From: Mesorhizobium sp. L2C084A000
GTDB taxonomy: Bacteria; Pseudomonadota; Alphaproteobacteria; Rhizobiales; Rhizobiaceae
Length of the DNA stretch: 37,506 nucleotides
Assembly (NCBI RefSeq): GCF_000502875.1
Contig: NZ_AYWX01000002.1
Location: 533,539-571,044 of the forward strand
Direction: 5' to 3'
Positions 24,034 through 31,279 of the stretch are shown piece by piece (position 1 is the stretch's first letter; the number at the start of each line of letters is the position of its first letter). The notes beneath the pieces are model-generated. The model did not search any database, had not been told where the DNA came from, and saw nothing but the letters and a program-made list of their open reading frames with translations. Both the position numbers and the translations under genes were made by a program.

Positions 24034-25122
24034 ATGGCGACATTGCAGAATTTCGACGCCGAAATTGCCAAGACCAAGCAGGTCGTGCAGGACATGCGCT
24101 CCAAGATCGAGCAATCCGGCACCATGCTTGATACGCTTGCCACATCAGACAAGAAGATCGGCGACGCAAATTTCGACCTCGAGAACGCCCGCATCGAGGA
24201 TGTGCTGAAGCAGCAGAAGGTGATGGAAGGCAACATTGCCGACCTGATCATCGGGCTGGAGGACGCCACCAACGTCTTCGGCGCCGAGTTCGAGAGCATG
24301 AAGAACTACACCGGCTGGGAAAAATTCATTGGCATCTTCTCCAGCCAGAGCAAGCAGCGCATGCGCACCGACCGCGTTCGCAACATGTCGCTGGCCGGCA
24401 ATCTGCAGGAACTGCTGGTCAAATCCGACACCATCGTCGGCATATTGAAGGCGCAGAAAGAGGTTCTCGACCAACGCTACAAGACCTCGGAAACCAGCCT
24501 GTCTCAGGTTATCGAGCGCCGCAAGACCACCATGACCAATCTCGAAGCCGTGCAGAAGCGCATCGAGGAGCTCAACCCGATGCTGCTCGACATCGAAAAC
24601 AAGATCGCCGCTTCGACCAGCCAGAAAGACCGCACGCAGCTCGAAGGCGAACGCTCCAAGCTGGCGACGGAATACAACGAAAAGCAGGCCAAGGAGCAGG
24701 AGCTGCTGGCCGAGAGCCAGACGCTCGAGCGTTACACCTCGATGTTCCAGACCTTCGTCGATTCGCTCAACAACCAGATCGCCGCGCAATCGACGCTGAT
24801 CAACAAGCTGACCATCGATACCGAGCAGCGCATCGTGCTCTACAAGGCGCTGGAAGATTCGCTGAAGACCGCGGCCCAGCAGGACGTCGCCCACAAGATC
24901 AACACGCTGGGCAGCCGGGTCGACAACACCGCCGAGGAAACCATGGCCGGCATCGGTGCCGCATCGCAAAAGCACATCGGTGACCTGCTCGAGATGCACG
25001 AGAAGAACATGGTCGCCACCGCCGACATCCAGCGCCGCAAGAAGCTGGCCGACGATGCCTTCGCCCGCCGCTTCGACGAGGTGCTGAAGAAGCACAATTC
25101 GGCTAACTACGTGCAGTCTTAA
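24034..25122 (+). CDS. Cytoplasmic coiled-coil protein, TelA-like in outline (module gene 1)
   Basis: The product has 362 residues with no signal peptide or membrane segment. It is almost wholly helical, rich in Glu, Lys, Gln and Leu, with predicted coiled coils at about 1-60, 135-240 and 250-340. An interruption at about 90-105 (NYTGWEKFIGIFSSQSKQ) gives an aromatic linker. The layout (helices, a short FIGIF-like hinge, then a long helical body ending in Gln/Ala-rich segments) recalls TelA/KlaA toxic-anion-resistance proteins; that is by eye only and may be coincidental. ATG 24034 is set by GGAGG 5 nt upstream; the frame opens earlier at 23971 without an SD. It starts the five-gene rightward module that includes a AAA ATPase. 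Confidence 0.82.
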   Translation: MATLQNFDAEIAKTKQVVQDMRSKIEQSGTMLDTLATSDKKIGDANFDLENARIEDVLKQQKVMEGNIADLIIGLEDATNVFGAEFESMKNYTGWEKFIGIFSSQSKQRMRTDRVRNMSLAGNLQELLVKSDTIVGILKAQKEVLDQRYKTSETSLSQVIERRKTTMTNLEAVQKRIEELNPMLLDIENKIAASTSQKDRTQLEGERSKLATEYNEKQAKEQELLAESQTLERYTSMFQTFVDSLNNQIAAQSTLINKLTIDTEQRIVLYKALEDSLKTAAQQDVAHKINTLGSRVDNTAEETMAGIGAASQKHIGDLLEMHEKNMVATADIQRRKKLADDAFARRFDEVLKKHNSANYVQS

Positions 25123-25153
25123 GGGTGACAGCACTGCCCGCGAGCGACCAGGC

Positions 25154-26299
25154 ATGACCCCCGAAAACGAAGCGGCGGCACGGTATTTTTCCGCCATCAC
25201 GGCCGCGCTCAGCGGCCTTGAAGTGTTCATGCGCGACGATCGCTCGCCGCTCTACCGGCATGGCATCGTCGCCAAGATCGTCGCCGAACACATCGCCAGG
25301 CTCGACAAGTCGTTTTCCTGCTGGCGCAACCGGCTCGGCTTCATGGACACATTCCGCATTTCGCGCGCCGAAAGCGGATTTCCGGTGTTCCAGAACCTGC
25401 TCGAACTGGAAAACGACCGACGCCAGGCCGACGCGCGGCTTGCCAACATTCCGCTCGCCGGCGAGTTGCGCGAGGAAATGGCCGACTTCATCCTGCGCCA
25501 CAAGGAATTCCCCGCGGCGCTGCAGAAGTCGATAGCCGAGCGGCTTTATCTCGAGGACGTGAAAAGCGAGAACACCTTCGGCCCGTTCACCCTGGCGCAA
25601 ACGGCCAAGGTCTCGGTCAATCCGAAGACGGGGCGGCCTTATTATCTCGTCCACTGGGCGACGTTCGACGGCAGCGCCAACCTGCCGCTAGTCTACATGG
25701 TGACGGTGGAGGATTCGTCCGAAACGATGATTCGCCAGCTTGTCGATAGAAACGGCAAGCTGAACGAGACGATTGACATTCCGCTGCCGGTCGATGGCCT
25801 GCTCAATCCCGAGCTTGCCCACCGTTTCGACGATTTCACCGAGAAGAACTCCGCCTATACGCTGTCGCCGGCGACCATCGCGGTCAATCTCGACAAGGAT
25901 TTCGAGCCGCTGCACCCCAAGCAGCTGCGCCGCGTCGTGCTCGGCCCGTTCTATTCGGCTGGCATTACCGACAACAATTCGACGGTGACCGAGGTACTCG
26001 CCAAGGTGCGCAAGCCCGAAAATGCCTGGCTGCTGACCTGGACCATCCAGGAGGTCTATTCCAAGGCCGAGAAGCCCGGCCGCAAGGGCCTGTTTTCGAG
26101 CGAGAAGACGACCCAGGAATTCTTCATCAACACCGACGATCTGGAAGCCGCGCGCCAGGGCGTGTCGAGCTATGAAAACCACGCGCTGATCCCGCACGAG
26201 GCCTATCAGGCGCTCTACGCCGCTGGCGAAGCGCAAAAGGTCTTTGCCGGCTACAAGGTTCACATCCTGTCCAACGGACAGGTCATCTCGGACGTCTGA
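25154..26299 (+). CDS. Unrecognised soluble protein (module gene 2)
   Basis: I do not recognise this 381-residue family. It is soluble, with an N-terminal helical region (about 1-130), a central mixed segment (about 140-250, with YYLVHWATFDGSANLPLVYM) and a C-terminal part ending HILSNGQVISDV. No nucleotide-binding or hydrolase motif is visible. The central stretch beginning NPKTGRPYYLVHW and the phrase TWTIQEVYSKAEKPG, followed by FINTDDLEAARQG, could serve as search probes. The ATG at 25154 has only a weak SD (CCAGG). It lies 31 nt after gene 1 and 24 nt before the AAA ATPase, so the three are almost certainly co-transcribed, and the protein is probably a dedicated partner of the ATPase. 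Confidence 0.82.
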   Translation: MTPENEAAARYFSAITAALSGLEVFMRDDRSPLYRHGIVAKIVAEHIARLDKSFSCWRNRLGFMDTFRISRAESGFPVFQNLLELENDRRQADARLANIPLAGELREEMADFILRHKEFPAALQKSIAERLYLEDVKSENTFGPFTLAQTAKVSVNPKTGRPYYLVHWATFDGSANLPLVYMVTVEDSSETMIRQLVDRNGKLNETIDIPLPVDGLLNPELAHRFDDFTEKNSAYTLSPATIAVNLDKDFEPLHPKQLRRVVLGPFYSAGITDNNSTVTEVLAKVRKPENAWLLTWTIQEVYSKAEKPGRKGLFSSEKTTQEFFINTDDLEAARQGVSSYENHALIPHEAYQALYAAGEAQKVFAGYKVHILSNGQVISDV

Positions 26300-26323
26300 C
26301 CGTCACACCACGGAGCACCCTTC

Positions 26324-28234
26324 ATGGATACCGGCCTGACCACCATCCCGGAAGCCGCCATCGAGAAGCACCGCGCTACCGCGCAGAGCTTCATCACCCG
26401 TGTCGTCGTGCTGGAGGACCCGTCTAGCTCCTCCGGCACAGCGCTTGCCGGCACCAACCGCCGCTTCGTTTCGACCGTCTCGGTCGGTTCGGTGCGCCGC
26501 ACGCGCGAGGTCGAGCTGTCGAAGACCGTCGGCGCCGTTCATCCCGATGATCAGCTGCTGACCATCCCGCAGCACACGCTCCTGTTTCGCGCCCGGCGCG
26601 GCACGGCGATCGCGCTGGCAATATCGGACGTCTTTGCCGAGGGCTCGGACCTTGAAAGTCTGCAGGCCAAGAACACCCGCGCGCCGCTCGAAGGCGACGA
26701 GGCGTCTACCTTCAAGAAGCTTCTGTCGGCCTCGGCTTACATTTCGGCCTTCAGCCTCGCCTCCTACCTGTTCCAGCTGATCGACAGCGACGGCGAGGCG
26801 CCCAACGACAGTCCCGAACCGGACTTCCTGTTCGACACGCCGCAGGATGCGGTGAAGTCGATCCTGGCCAGCCTCGACAAGGCGATCTCGGGATCGTCCG
26901 ACGACGCCGACCTGATGACAAGGGCGCGTGCCTTCGCCCGCGTCGCCATCGACGGGCTGCTGGCCCGCAAGGGCCGCTTCGACGGCATCGGCCCGTTCGA
27001 GAACGCGCATATCCGTATCGATGCCGACGATTTCACCCTGGATGGTTTCGACGTCGCGCCGGGCAAGCGTTCAAAACCGCTGGTGATGACATTCAAGAAG
27101 CCGGAAGAGGTCGTCGGCAATCACATCGCCAAATACCAGTCGGTCAAGCTCGCCAAGATGCTGATGGCCTACGACTTCGAGCGCGAACTCAATCCGTTCG
27201 TCGAACTCGGCGGCTTCCTGTTCACCTTCATCGGCGACGGCGCCCCCGGCACCGGCAAGACGACCCTGATCCAGATGATCGCCGGCCTCGTCAACGGCTA
27301 CTGCCAGGTCGCCGGCTATCCCTTCGCCTACGAGAATTTCGGCGTCGACCAGATCTCGTCCTATCAGGGCAAATCAGGCCAGAACTGCCGCCAGTTCATC
27401 AACAATGTGCTGAACCCGCGCGTCATCGGATTCGGCACCATCGACGACATCGACCAGGTGGCGGCGCGCCGCTCAGACGACCGCGCCTCGGCCGGCCAGC
27501 AGGAAATCACCGGCGTGTTGATGGATGCCTTCGCCGGTGCCGCGACCGTGGTGCGCGGCAATTGCTCGTTCGGCATGTTCTCCAACTATCCCGAAAATGT
27601 CGACGACGCGCTGCGCCAGCGCGCCGGCGCCCGCTGGCTGGTCGACGGGCCGCAGAGCCGCAACGACTACATCGATATTTTTGTCCTGCTGGCGGGAAAA
27701 AACCACAAGATCCCGCTCGGCGACCACGATCTCTACGCCGCGCAGGAAATCCAGCGCGCCGTGACCGAAGCCTATGAGGGGCACGAGAAGCCGCAAGAAG
27801 ACGGGCTGATGAAGGTCTACGAGCGCTACATGAAGGAGAACGGCGCACCGAAATCGATGGCCGACATCGGCACCTATCTGCACCTGATCAAGGATGCCGA
27901 GCCCCGCTTCACCGGCCGCGCCATCAAAAACGTCACCGACGCCATCAAGATGCGCGCCATGGACATCGAGCTTCCCGACGACTGGTTCGAGAAGCCGGAA
28001 GTCTTCATGCACAAGGGTTATGACGAGAAGAAAGCGATGATCGAGGAACTGCGCGGCCCCTTTTCGATGGACATGGTCATGCAGGAGATCAACCGCTACG
28101 CCGACTCGGAGTTCCGCTATTCCGACAAGTCCGACGACTCCGCCGTACAAAAGCTGCTGCGCGACGCCCGCCTGCGCGAACGGGCCGCGCGCGAGATGGA
28201 GGAGATGAAGAAGAAGGGGCTGTGGAATGCGTGA
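26324..28234 (+). CDS. Classical AAA ATPase with DDID Walker B (module gene 3)
   Basis: The 636-residue cytoplasmic protein has a long N-terminal region (about 1-260) of unknown fold, then one AAA domain. Walker A is GAPGTGKTT (306-314). Walker B reads GTIDDIDQVAARR (371-383), in which the usual catalytic Glu is Asp375. The sensor-1/second-region-of-homology segment NYPENVDDALRQR (421-433) carries likely arginine fingers. The extended C-terminal tail (about 480-636) is helical and ends in a Met/Glu/Lys-rich helix. The shape is that of a hexameric remodelling ATPase with a substrate-binding N-domain. Its substrate may be one of the neighbouring module proteins. The SD GGAG lies 9 nt before the ATG. 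The function is not known to me. Confidence 0.88.
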   Translation: MDTGLTTIPEAAIEKHRATAQSFITRVVVLEDPSSSSGTALAGTNRRFVSTVSVGSVRRTREVELSKTVGAVHPDDQLLTIPQHTLLFRARRGTAIALAISDVFAEGSDLESLQAKNTRAPLEGDEASTFKKLLSASAYISAFSLASYLFQLIDSDGEAPNDSPEPDFLFDTPQDAVKSILASLDKAISGSSDDADLMTRARAFARVAIDGLLARKGRFDGIGPFENAHIRIDADDFTLDGFDVAPGKRSKPLVMTFKKPEEVVGNHIAKYQSVKLAKMLMAYDFERELNPFVELGGFLFTFIGDGAPGTGKTTLIQMIAGLVNGYCQVAGYPFAYENFGVDQISSYQGKSGQNCRQFINNVLNPRVIGFGTIDDIDQVAARRSDDRASAGQQEITGVLMDAFAGAATVVRGNCSFGMFSNYPENVDDALRQRAGARWLVDGPQSRNDYIDIFVLLAGKNHKIPLGDHDLYAAQEIQRAVTEAYEGHEKPQEDGLMKVYERYMKENGAPKSMADIGTYLHLIKDAEPRFTGRAIKNVTDAIKMRAMDIELPDDWFEKPEVFMHKGYDEKKAMIEELRGPFSMDMVMQEINRYADSEFRYSDKSDDSAVQKLLRDARLRERAAREMEEMKKKGLWNA

Positions 28235-28244
28235 GTGCGCGCCT

Positions 28245-28400
28245 ACCCCCCTCTGGCCTGCCGGCCATCTCCCCCTCAAGGGGGGAGATCGACTTTCACC
28301 ATCGCTTTTGCCAATCTTCGACCTATCTGGAGAAGCGACACGGACGACGCTGCCAATCTCCCCCCTTGAGGGGGAGATTGCCGGCAGGCCAGAGGGGGGT
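28245..28400. repeat. Large inverted repeat (RIME-like) between module genes 3 and 4
   Basis: Two 46-bp arms (28245-28290 and 28355-28400) are reverse complements at 44 of 46 positions and flank 64 bp. Each arm contains its own palindrome, ATCTCCCCC-TCAA-GGGGGGAGAT in type. The outer ends are ACCCCCCTCTGG and its complement. Structure and sequence resemble the mosaic intergenic elements described in rhizobia (RIME type). It fills nearly all of the 195-nt gap, so the operon transcript would fold into a very stable cruciform-like RNA here. Confidence 0.85.
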
Positions 28401-28429
28401 GCTGGCACGCTCCTCGGGAGCGATGAACC

Positions 28430-29737
28430 TTGACCACAAAACCCGCCAAACCCGATCTCCTGCGCGACAACGAGCTGATCTATGGCCGGCTGCTGACGGT
28501 CGACGAGCCGCATTTGATCCAGCGCTACAACAAGGCGCTCGCCGCATTCGGCTTGAAGCCGACCAAACTAAAGAGCTTGCAGATCGACCGCACCGGCTTC
28601 TCGCCTGAAGTGGCCGAGGAATGCGATGATTATGACTATCTCGATCCCAACGAGGTCAACCGCCGCTTCATCATCCTGACGCCGTCGCAGATCGACCTGC
28701 CGGTGGTGCACACCGCCTTCTCCAACACCTCGCAACTGATGTTCGAGTTCATGTCCAGGAACCGGCGCGCCATCGATGCGCTGACGATCAAGGACGTCAT
28801 CTACGGCGAGATCGAGGATTCCATTCCGAAGGTCAACGACATCGAGGATTTGCTGTCGATCAGCCAGGTCGAATTCAAGGTGCTGTCGGCCGAGGATGTG
28901 CTGGGCAAGGCCGCCGAACTCGGCAAGCTCGTGGACCGGCTGAAGCAGGAGCCCGATGCCTGGCGCGACAGCGCCATGCTGAACCGGATGGTGGAGCTTG
29001 CCAAGATCTGCGGCGACATCCGCGAGAACGCGCTGGTGCCCGACCAGGTGATCTTCCGCCACAATGCCTACTGGACCAGTCACTTCGGCGGTCTCTACGT
29101 GTTCGTCGACCCTGATATAACGACGGTGATCAGCGATCCGGCCGCCCCCGGTTTCCGCCGCTCGCGGCCGTGGCAGGTCAGCTATCTCTCGATCAACGAC
29201 GCCGACAAGGTGTTCAAGTTCCTCGCCACCACCGGCCGCATCGAGCTGCCGCGTGCCTCCTGGGTGGAGACCTCGGGCTATCTCGAGCACCGCGCCGAGA
29301 TGGTGGTGCGCGCGCTGATCCGCGATGCCGAGCCGAACCGCAATTTGACCGATGTCGACAAGGTCTGGCTGCAGACCTGGATCCAGAGCCATGCCGACCT
29401 GATCACCAGAGACGGCAATTTTCCGTTCCTCAACGCCGCCAAGCGCGAGATCGCCCAACTCGGCCACCTCAAGATCGAGGATGTCTTCCCGCAGCAACGT
29501 TTCCTTGTCATCCGCGCCAAGCCTGACCACCCCGACGCCTGGCTGACCAACCGGCTGATCTCGGATTTCGTACCGTCGGACTTCGTTTCGCGCTACATCT
29601 TCAACAAGGACGGCTTTTATGAGGACTATGGCGGCTTCAGCGACGCGTGGCGATCGCATGTTGTGGACGTTCTCAAAACCACATATTTGAAGGACAAGGT
29701 GGCGTTTCGCACACGCCTCTACGGCCTGACTGACTAG
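28430..29737 (+). CDS. DUF6638-like protein (module gene 4), TTG start
   Basis: The 435-residue soluble protein has an N-terminal signature DNELIYGRLLTVDEPHLIQR followed by YNKALAAFGL and FSPEVAEE. I associate this with the DUF6638 family; the assignment is from memory and moderately sure. The middle region includes LVPDQVIFRHNAYWTSHFGG and the C-terminus has PDHPDAWLTNRLISDF. No catalytic motif is clear. The only start in frame is TTG 28430, with GGGAG 9 nt upstream. An ATG at 28424 is out of frame by two and opens an unrelated short frame. Upstream stops exclude a longer form. The gene follows a 156-bp inverted repeat, so its expression may be partly uncoupled from the ATPase. Confidence 0.8.
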   Translation: MTTKPAKPDLLRDNELIYGRLLTVDEPHLIQRYNKALAAFGLKPTKLKSLQIDRTGFSPEVAEECDDYDYLDPNEVNRRFIILTPSQIDLPVVHTAFSNTSQLMFEFMSRNRRAIDALTIKDVIYGEIEDSIPKVNDIEDLLSISQVEFKVLSAEDVLGKAAELGKLVDRLKQEPDAWRDSAMLNRMVELAKICGDIRENALVPDQVIFRHNAYWTSHFGGLYVFVDPDITTVISDPAAPGFRRSRPWQVSYLSINDADKVFKFLATTGRIELPRASWVETSGYLEHRAEMVVRALIRDAEPNRNLTDVDKVWLQTWIQSHADLITRDGNFPFLNAAKREIAQLGHLKIEDVFPQQRFLVIRAKPDHPDAWLTNRLISDFVPSDFVSRYIFNKDGFYEDYGGFSDAWRSHVVDVLKTTYLKDKVAFRTRLYGLTD

Positions 29738-29822
29738 AACGAAATGAATCGTTATGTCGTTCTAACTTCTTGTTTTGGCGCATGATGTTATCCAAAAAGC
29801 CTGCAACTTTTTGGCGTCATGC
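29735..29822. repeat. Two-hairpin intergenic repeat, GCATGA...TCATGC family, copy 2
   Basis: The first hairpin is TAGAACGA (29735-29742) / TCGTTCTA (29757-29764) and overlaps the stop of module gene 4. The second runs 29780-29822 with ends GCATGA/TCATGC and inner stem CCAAAAAG (29792-29799) / CTTTTTGG (29807-29814). The connecting GTTTTGGCGCATGAT is shared with the minus strand of the 1681-1723 element. It lies 20 nt before the DUF2333 start. Confidence 0.75.
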
Positions 29823-29842
29823 TTTGAGGGGGTGACACAGCC

Positions 29843-30967
29843 ATGCTCGATCCGATCGTGAATTTCTTCACCCGCATTTTCCAGTGGATTGGCCGCGGCA
29901 TCGGCCTGTTGATCGGCGTCATCCTGTGGCCGTTCCTGTGGGCCGGGCGCTGGTACACGCAGCGCGGCTGGATCCTCAAGGCGGCGGTCGGCCTCGCCCT
30001 GCTGGTGCTGATCGGCCTCTACGCCAATTTCTTCTACGCCACCCAATGGTGGAACAATTTCAACCCGAACTATCCCGACACCTACACGTTCGAGAAGCGC
30101 AATGTCTCCGCCGGCGAACAGGTCTCCGCCGGCGCCGGCACCGACACCGCCAAGACCTGCGGCAACTCCGGCATTGCCCAGATCGCCGCCGACCTGACCG
30201 ACTTCAACGTCAACCAGAATGCCTGGATCTCGTCGATGATCCTCTACAAGCTTGGCCTGTTCGGCATCGACTGGGACAACACGCCGTGGATGGACAACAA
30301 GGCCTCCTTCCAGCGCGGCATCAACCAGGCGGTGCGGCGCACCGCGACCGAACTCGCTGACAATCTCGGCCGCGTCCGCACCACCTCGCAGATCGACAGC
30401 GATCTGCAGAATGCCCGCGGCAACCTGCAGTTCGACGAGGAGACCTGGTATTTCGGCCTGAACCCGTTCGGCCCCAAGACGCCGACACCGAGCTACTATC
30501 GCGACGCTGTGCGCATGCTGCGTTCCTTCAACGCTCGCCTTGCTACCTGCCAGGCGACATTCGACGCCCGCGCCGACAATCTGAAACAGTATATCGACCG
30601 CATCTCGTCCGACATCGGCTCGACCTCGGCGATCCTCAAGGAACGCGCCGAGAACCACAACAATGGCTGGTTCGACTTCCGCGCCGACGACCGCTACTGG
30701 TTCGCCTATGGCCAGCTCTATGGCTATTACGGCCTGATGAAGGGCGCCCAGGCCGACTTCGAGGACGTCATCAAGGAAAAGCATCTGCAGAACCTGTGGG
30801 ACACAATGGACTCGCAGTTCGTTTCGGCGCTGAAGATCCAGCCTTTCATCATCGCCAATGGCCGCGAGGATGGCTGGCTGTTGCCGACGCATCTGACGAC
30901 GATGGGCTTCTATGTGCTCAGGGTGCGCTCCAACATGGTCGAAATCAGCAACGTTCTGACGCAGTAG
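29843..30967 (+). CDS. DUF2333 family membrane-anchored protein (module gene 5)
   Basis: The 374-residue product has two adjacent N-terminal hydrophobic stretches (about 12-35 and 46-66), rich in Trp. A large domain of about 300 residues follows, probably periplasmic. Recognisable DUF2333 features are the SMILYKLGLFGIDWDNTPWM block, the RTTSQID / NARGNLQFDEETWYFG region and the YGYYGLMKGAQADF segment near the C-terminus. The family is uncharacterised. As the only membrane protein in the module it is the likely anchor linking the ATPase and coiled-coil partner to the envelope (inference). The start ATG 29843 follows GAGGGGG at a rather long spacing. A GC-rich hairpin at 30988-31013 may terminate the operon. 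Confidence 0.85.
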   Translation: MLDPIVNFFTRIFQWIGRGIGLLIGVILWPFLWAGRWYTQRGWILKAAVGLALLVLIGLYANFFYATQWWNNFNPNYPDTYTFEKRNVSAGEQVSAGAGTDTAKTCGNSGIAQIAADLTDFNVNQNAWISSMILYKLGLFGIDWDNTPWMDNKASFQRGINQAVRRTATELADNLGRVRTTSQIDSDLQNARGNLQFDEETWYFGLNPFGPKTPTPSYYRDAVRMLRSFNARLATCQATFDARADNLKQYIDRISSDIGSTSAILKERAENHNNGWFDFRADDRYWFAYGQLYGYYGLMKGAQADFEDVIKEKHLQNLWDTMDSQFVSALKIQPFIIANGREDGWLLPTHLTTMGFYVLRVRSNMVEISNVLTQ

Positions 30968-31279
30968 CGCTGTTCCATTAGGGACCAGGCGATGGCGAAT
31001 TTGCGCCGTCGCCTCTGTCGCATTCCGTGCATTGTGCGGCTGTTTTGAGACGGCGGCGCGGCGTGTCCTCTGGCTTCTATACGGCGCGGCAACGGAGCCA
31101 GGAAGAACCGATGACAGGTCGGCCGGTCCGCAGAGGAATTTTCTCTATAGGAAACATAGTTGCATGAAAGTTGACGCCGCGGCAGCGACAGGGTTAGAAC
31201 ATGCCCGCGCCCGGGTCCAACCTGCCTGCGAGTAAGATCAACCCGTCCCCTCCATCGTCCAATCCAGAGGAAAGCCGTC
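30968..31279. other. Intergenic region DUF2333 gene to fhs
   Basis: No gene is supportable. It begins with the 30988-31013 hairpin. The remainder is the fhs leader; TTGACG at 31171-31176 with TTAGAA 17 nt later (31194-31199) is a weak promoter candidate. I see no known folate riboswitch core, though I cannot fold the RNA here. AGAGGA shortly before the ATG serves as SD. Confidence 0.45.
30988..31013 (+). terminator. GC-rich hairpin after the five-gene module
   Basis: GGCGATGGCG (30988-30997) pairs with CGCCGTCGCC (31004-31013) through ten positions with one U:G, around the loop AATTTG. It lies 20 nt past the DUF2333 stop. The tail TCTGTCG is only moderately T-rich, so efficiency is uncertain. 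Confidence 0.5.

Noticed and set aside
24145..25230. 361-residue minus-strand ORF opposite the coiled-coil gene
   Set aside because: It is the antisense of a heptad-rich helical protein; the leucine/valine-rich composition is a mirror effect and there is no start signal.
28424..28608. Short ORF starting at ATG 28424
   Set aside because: It is out of frame with the conserved gene-4 protein, Arg-rich and without family resemblance; treated only as a possible competing start.
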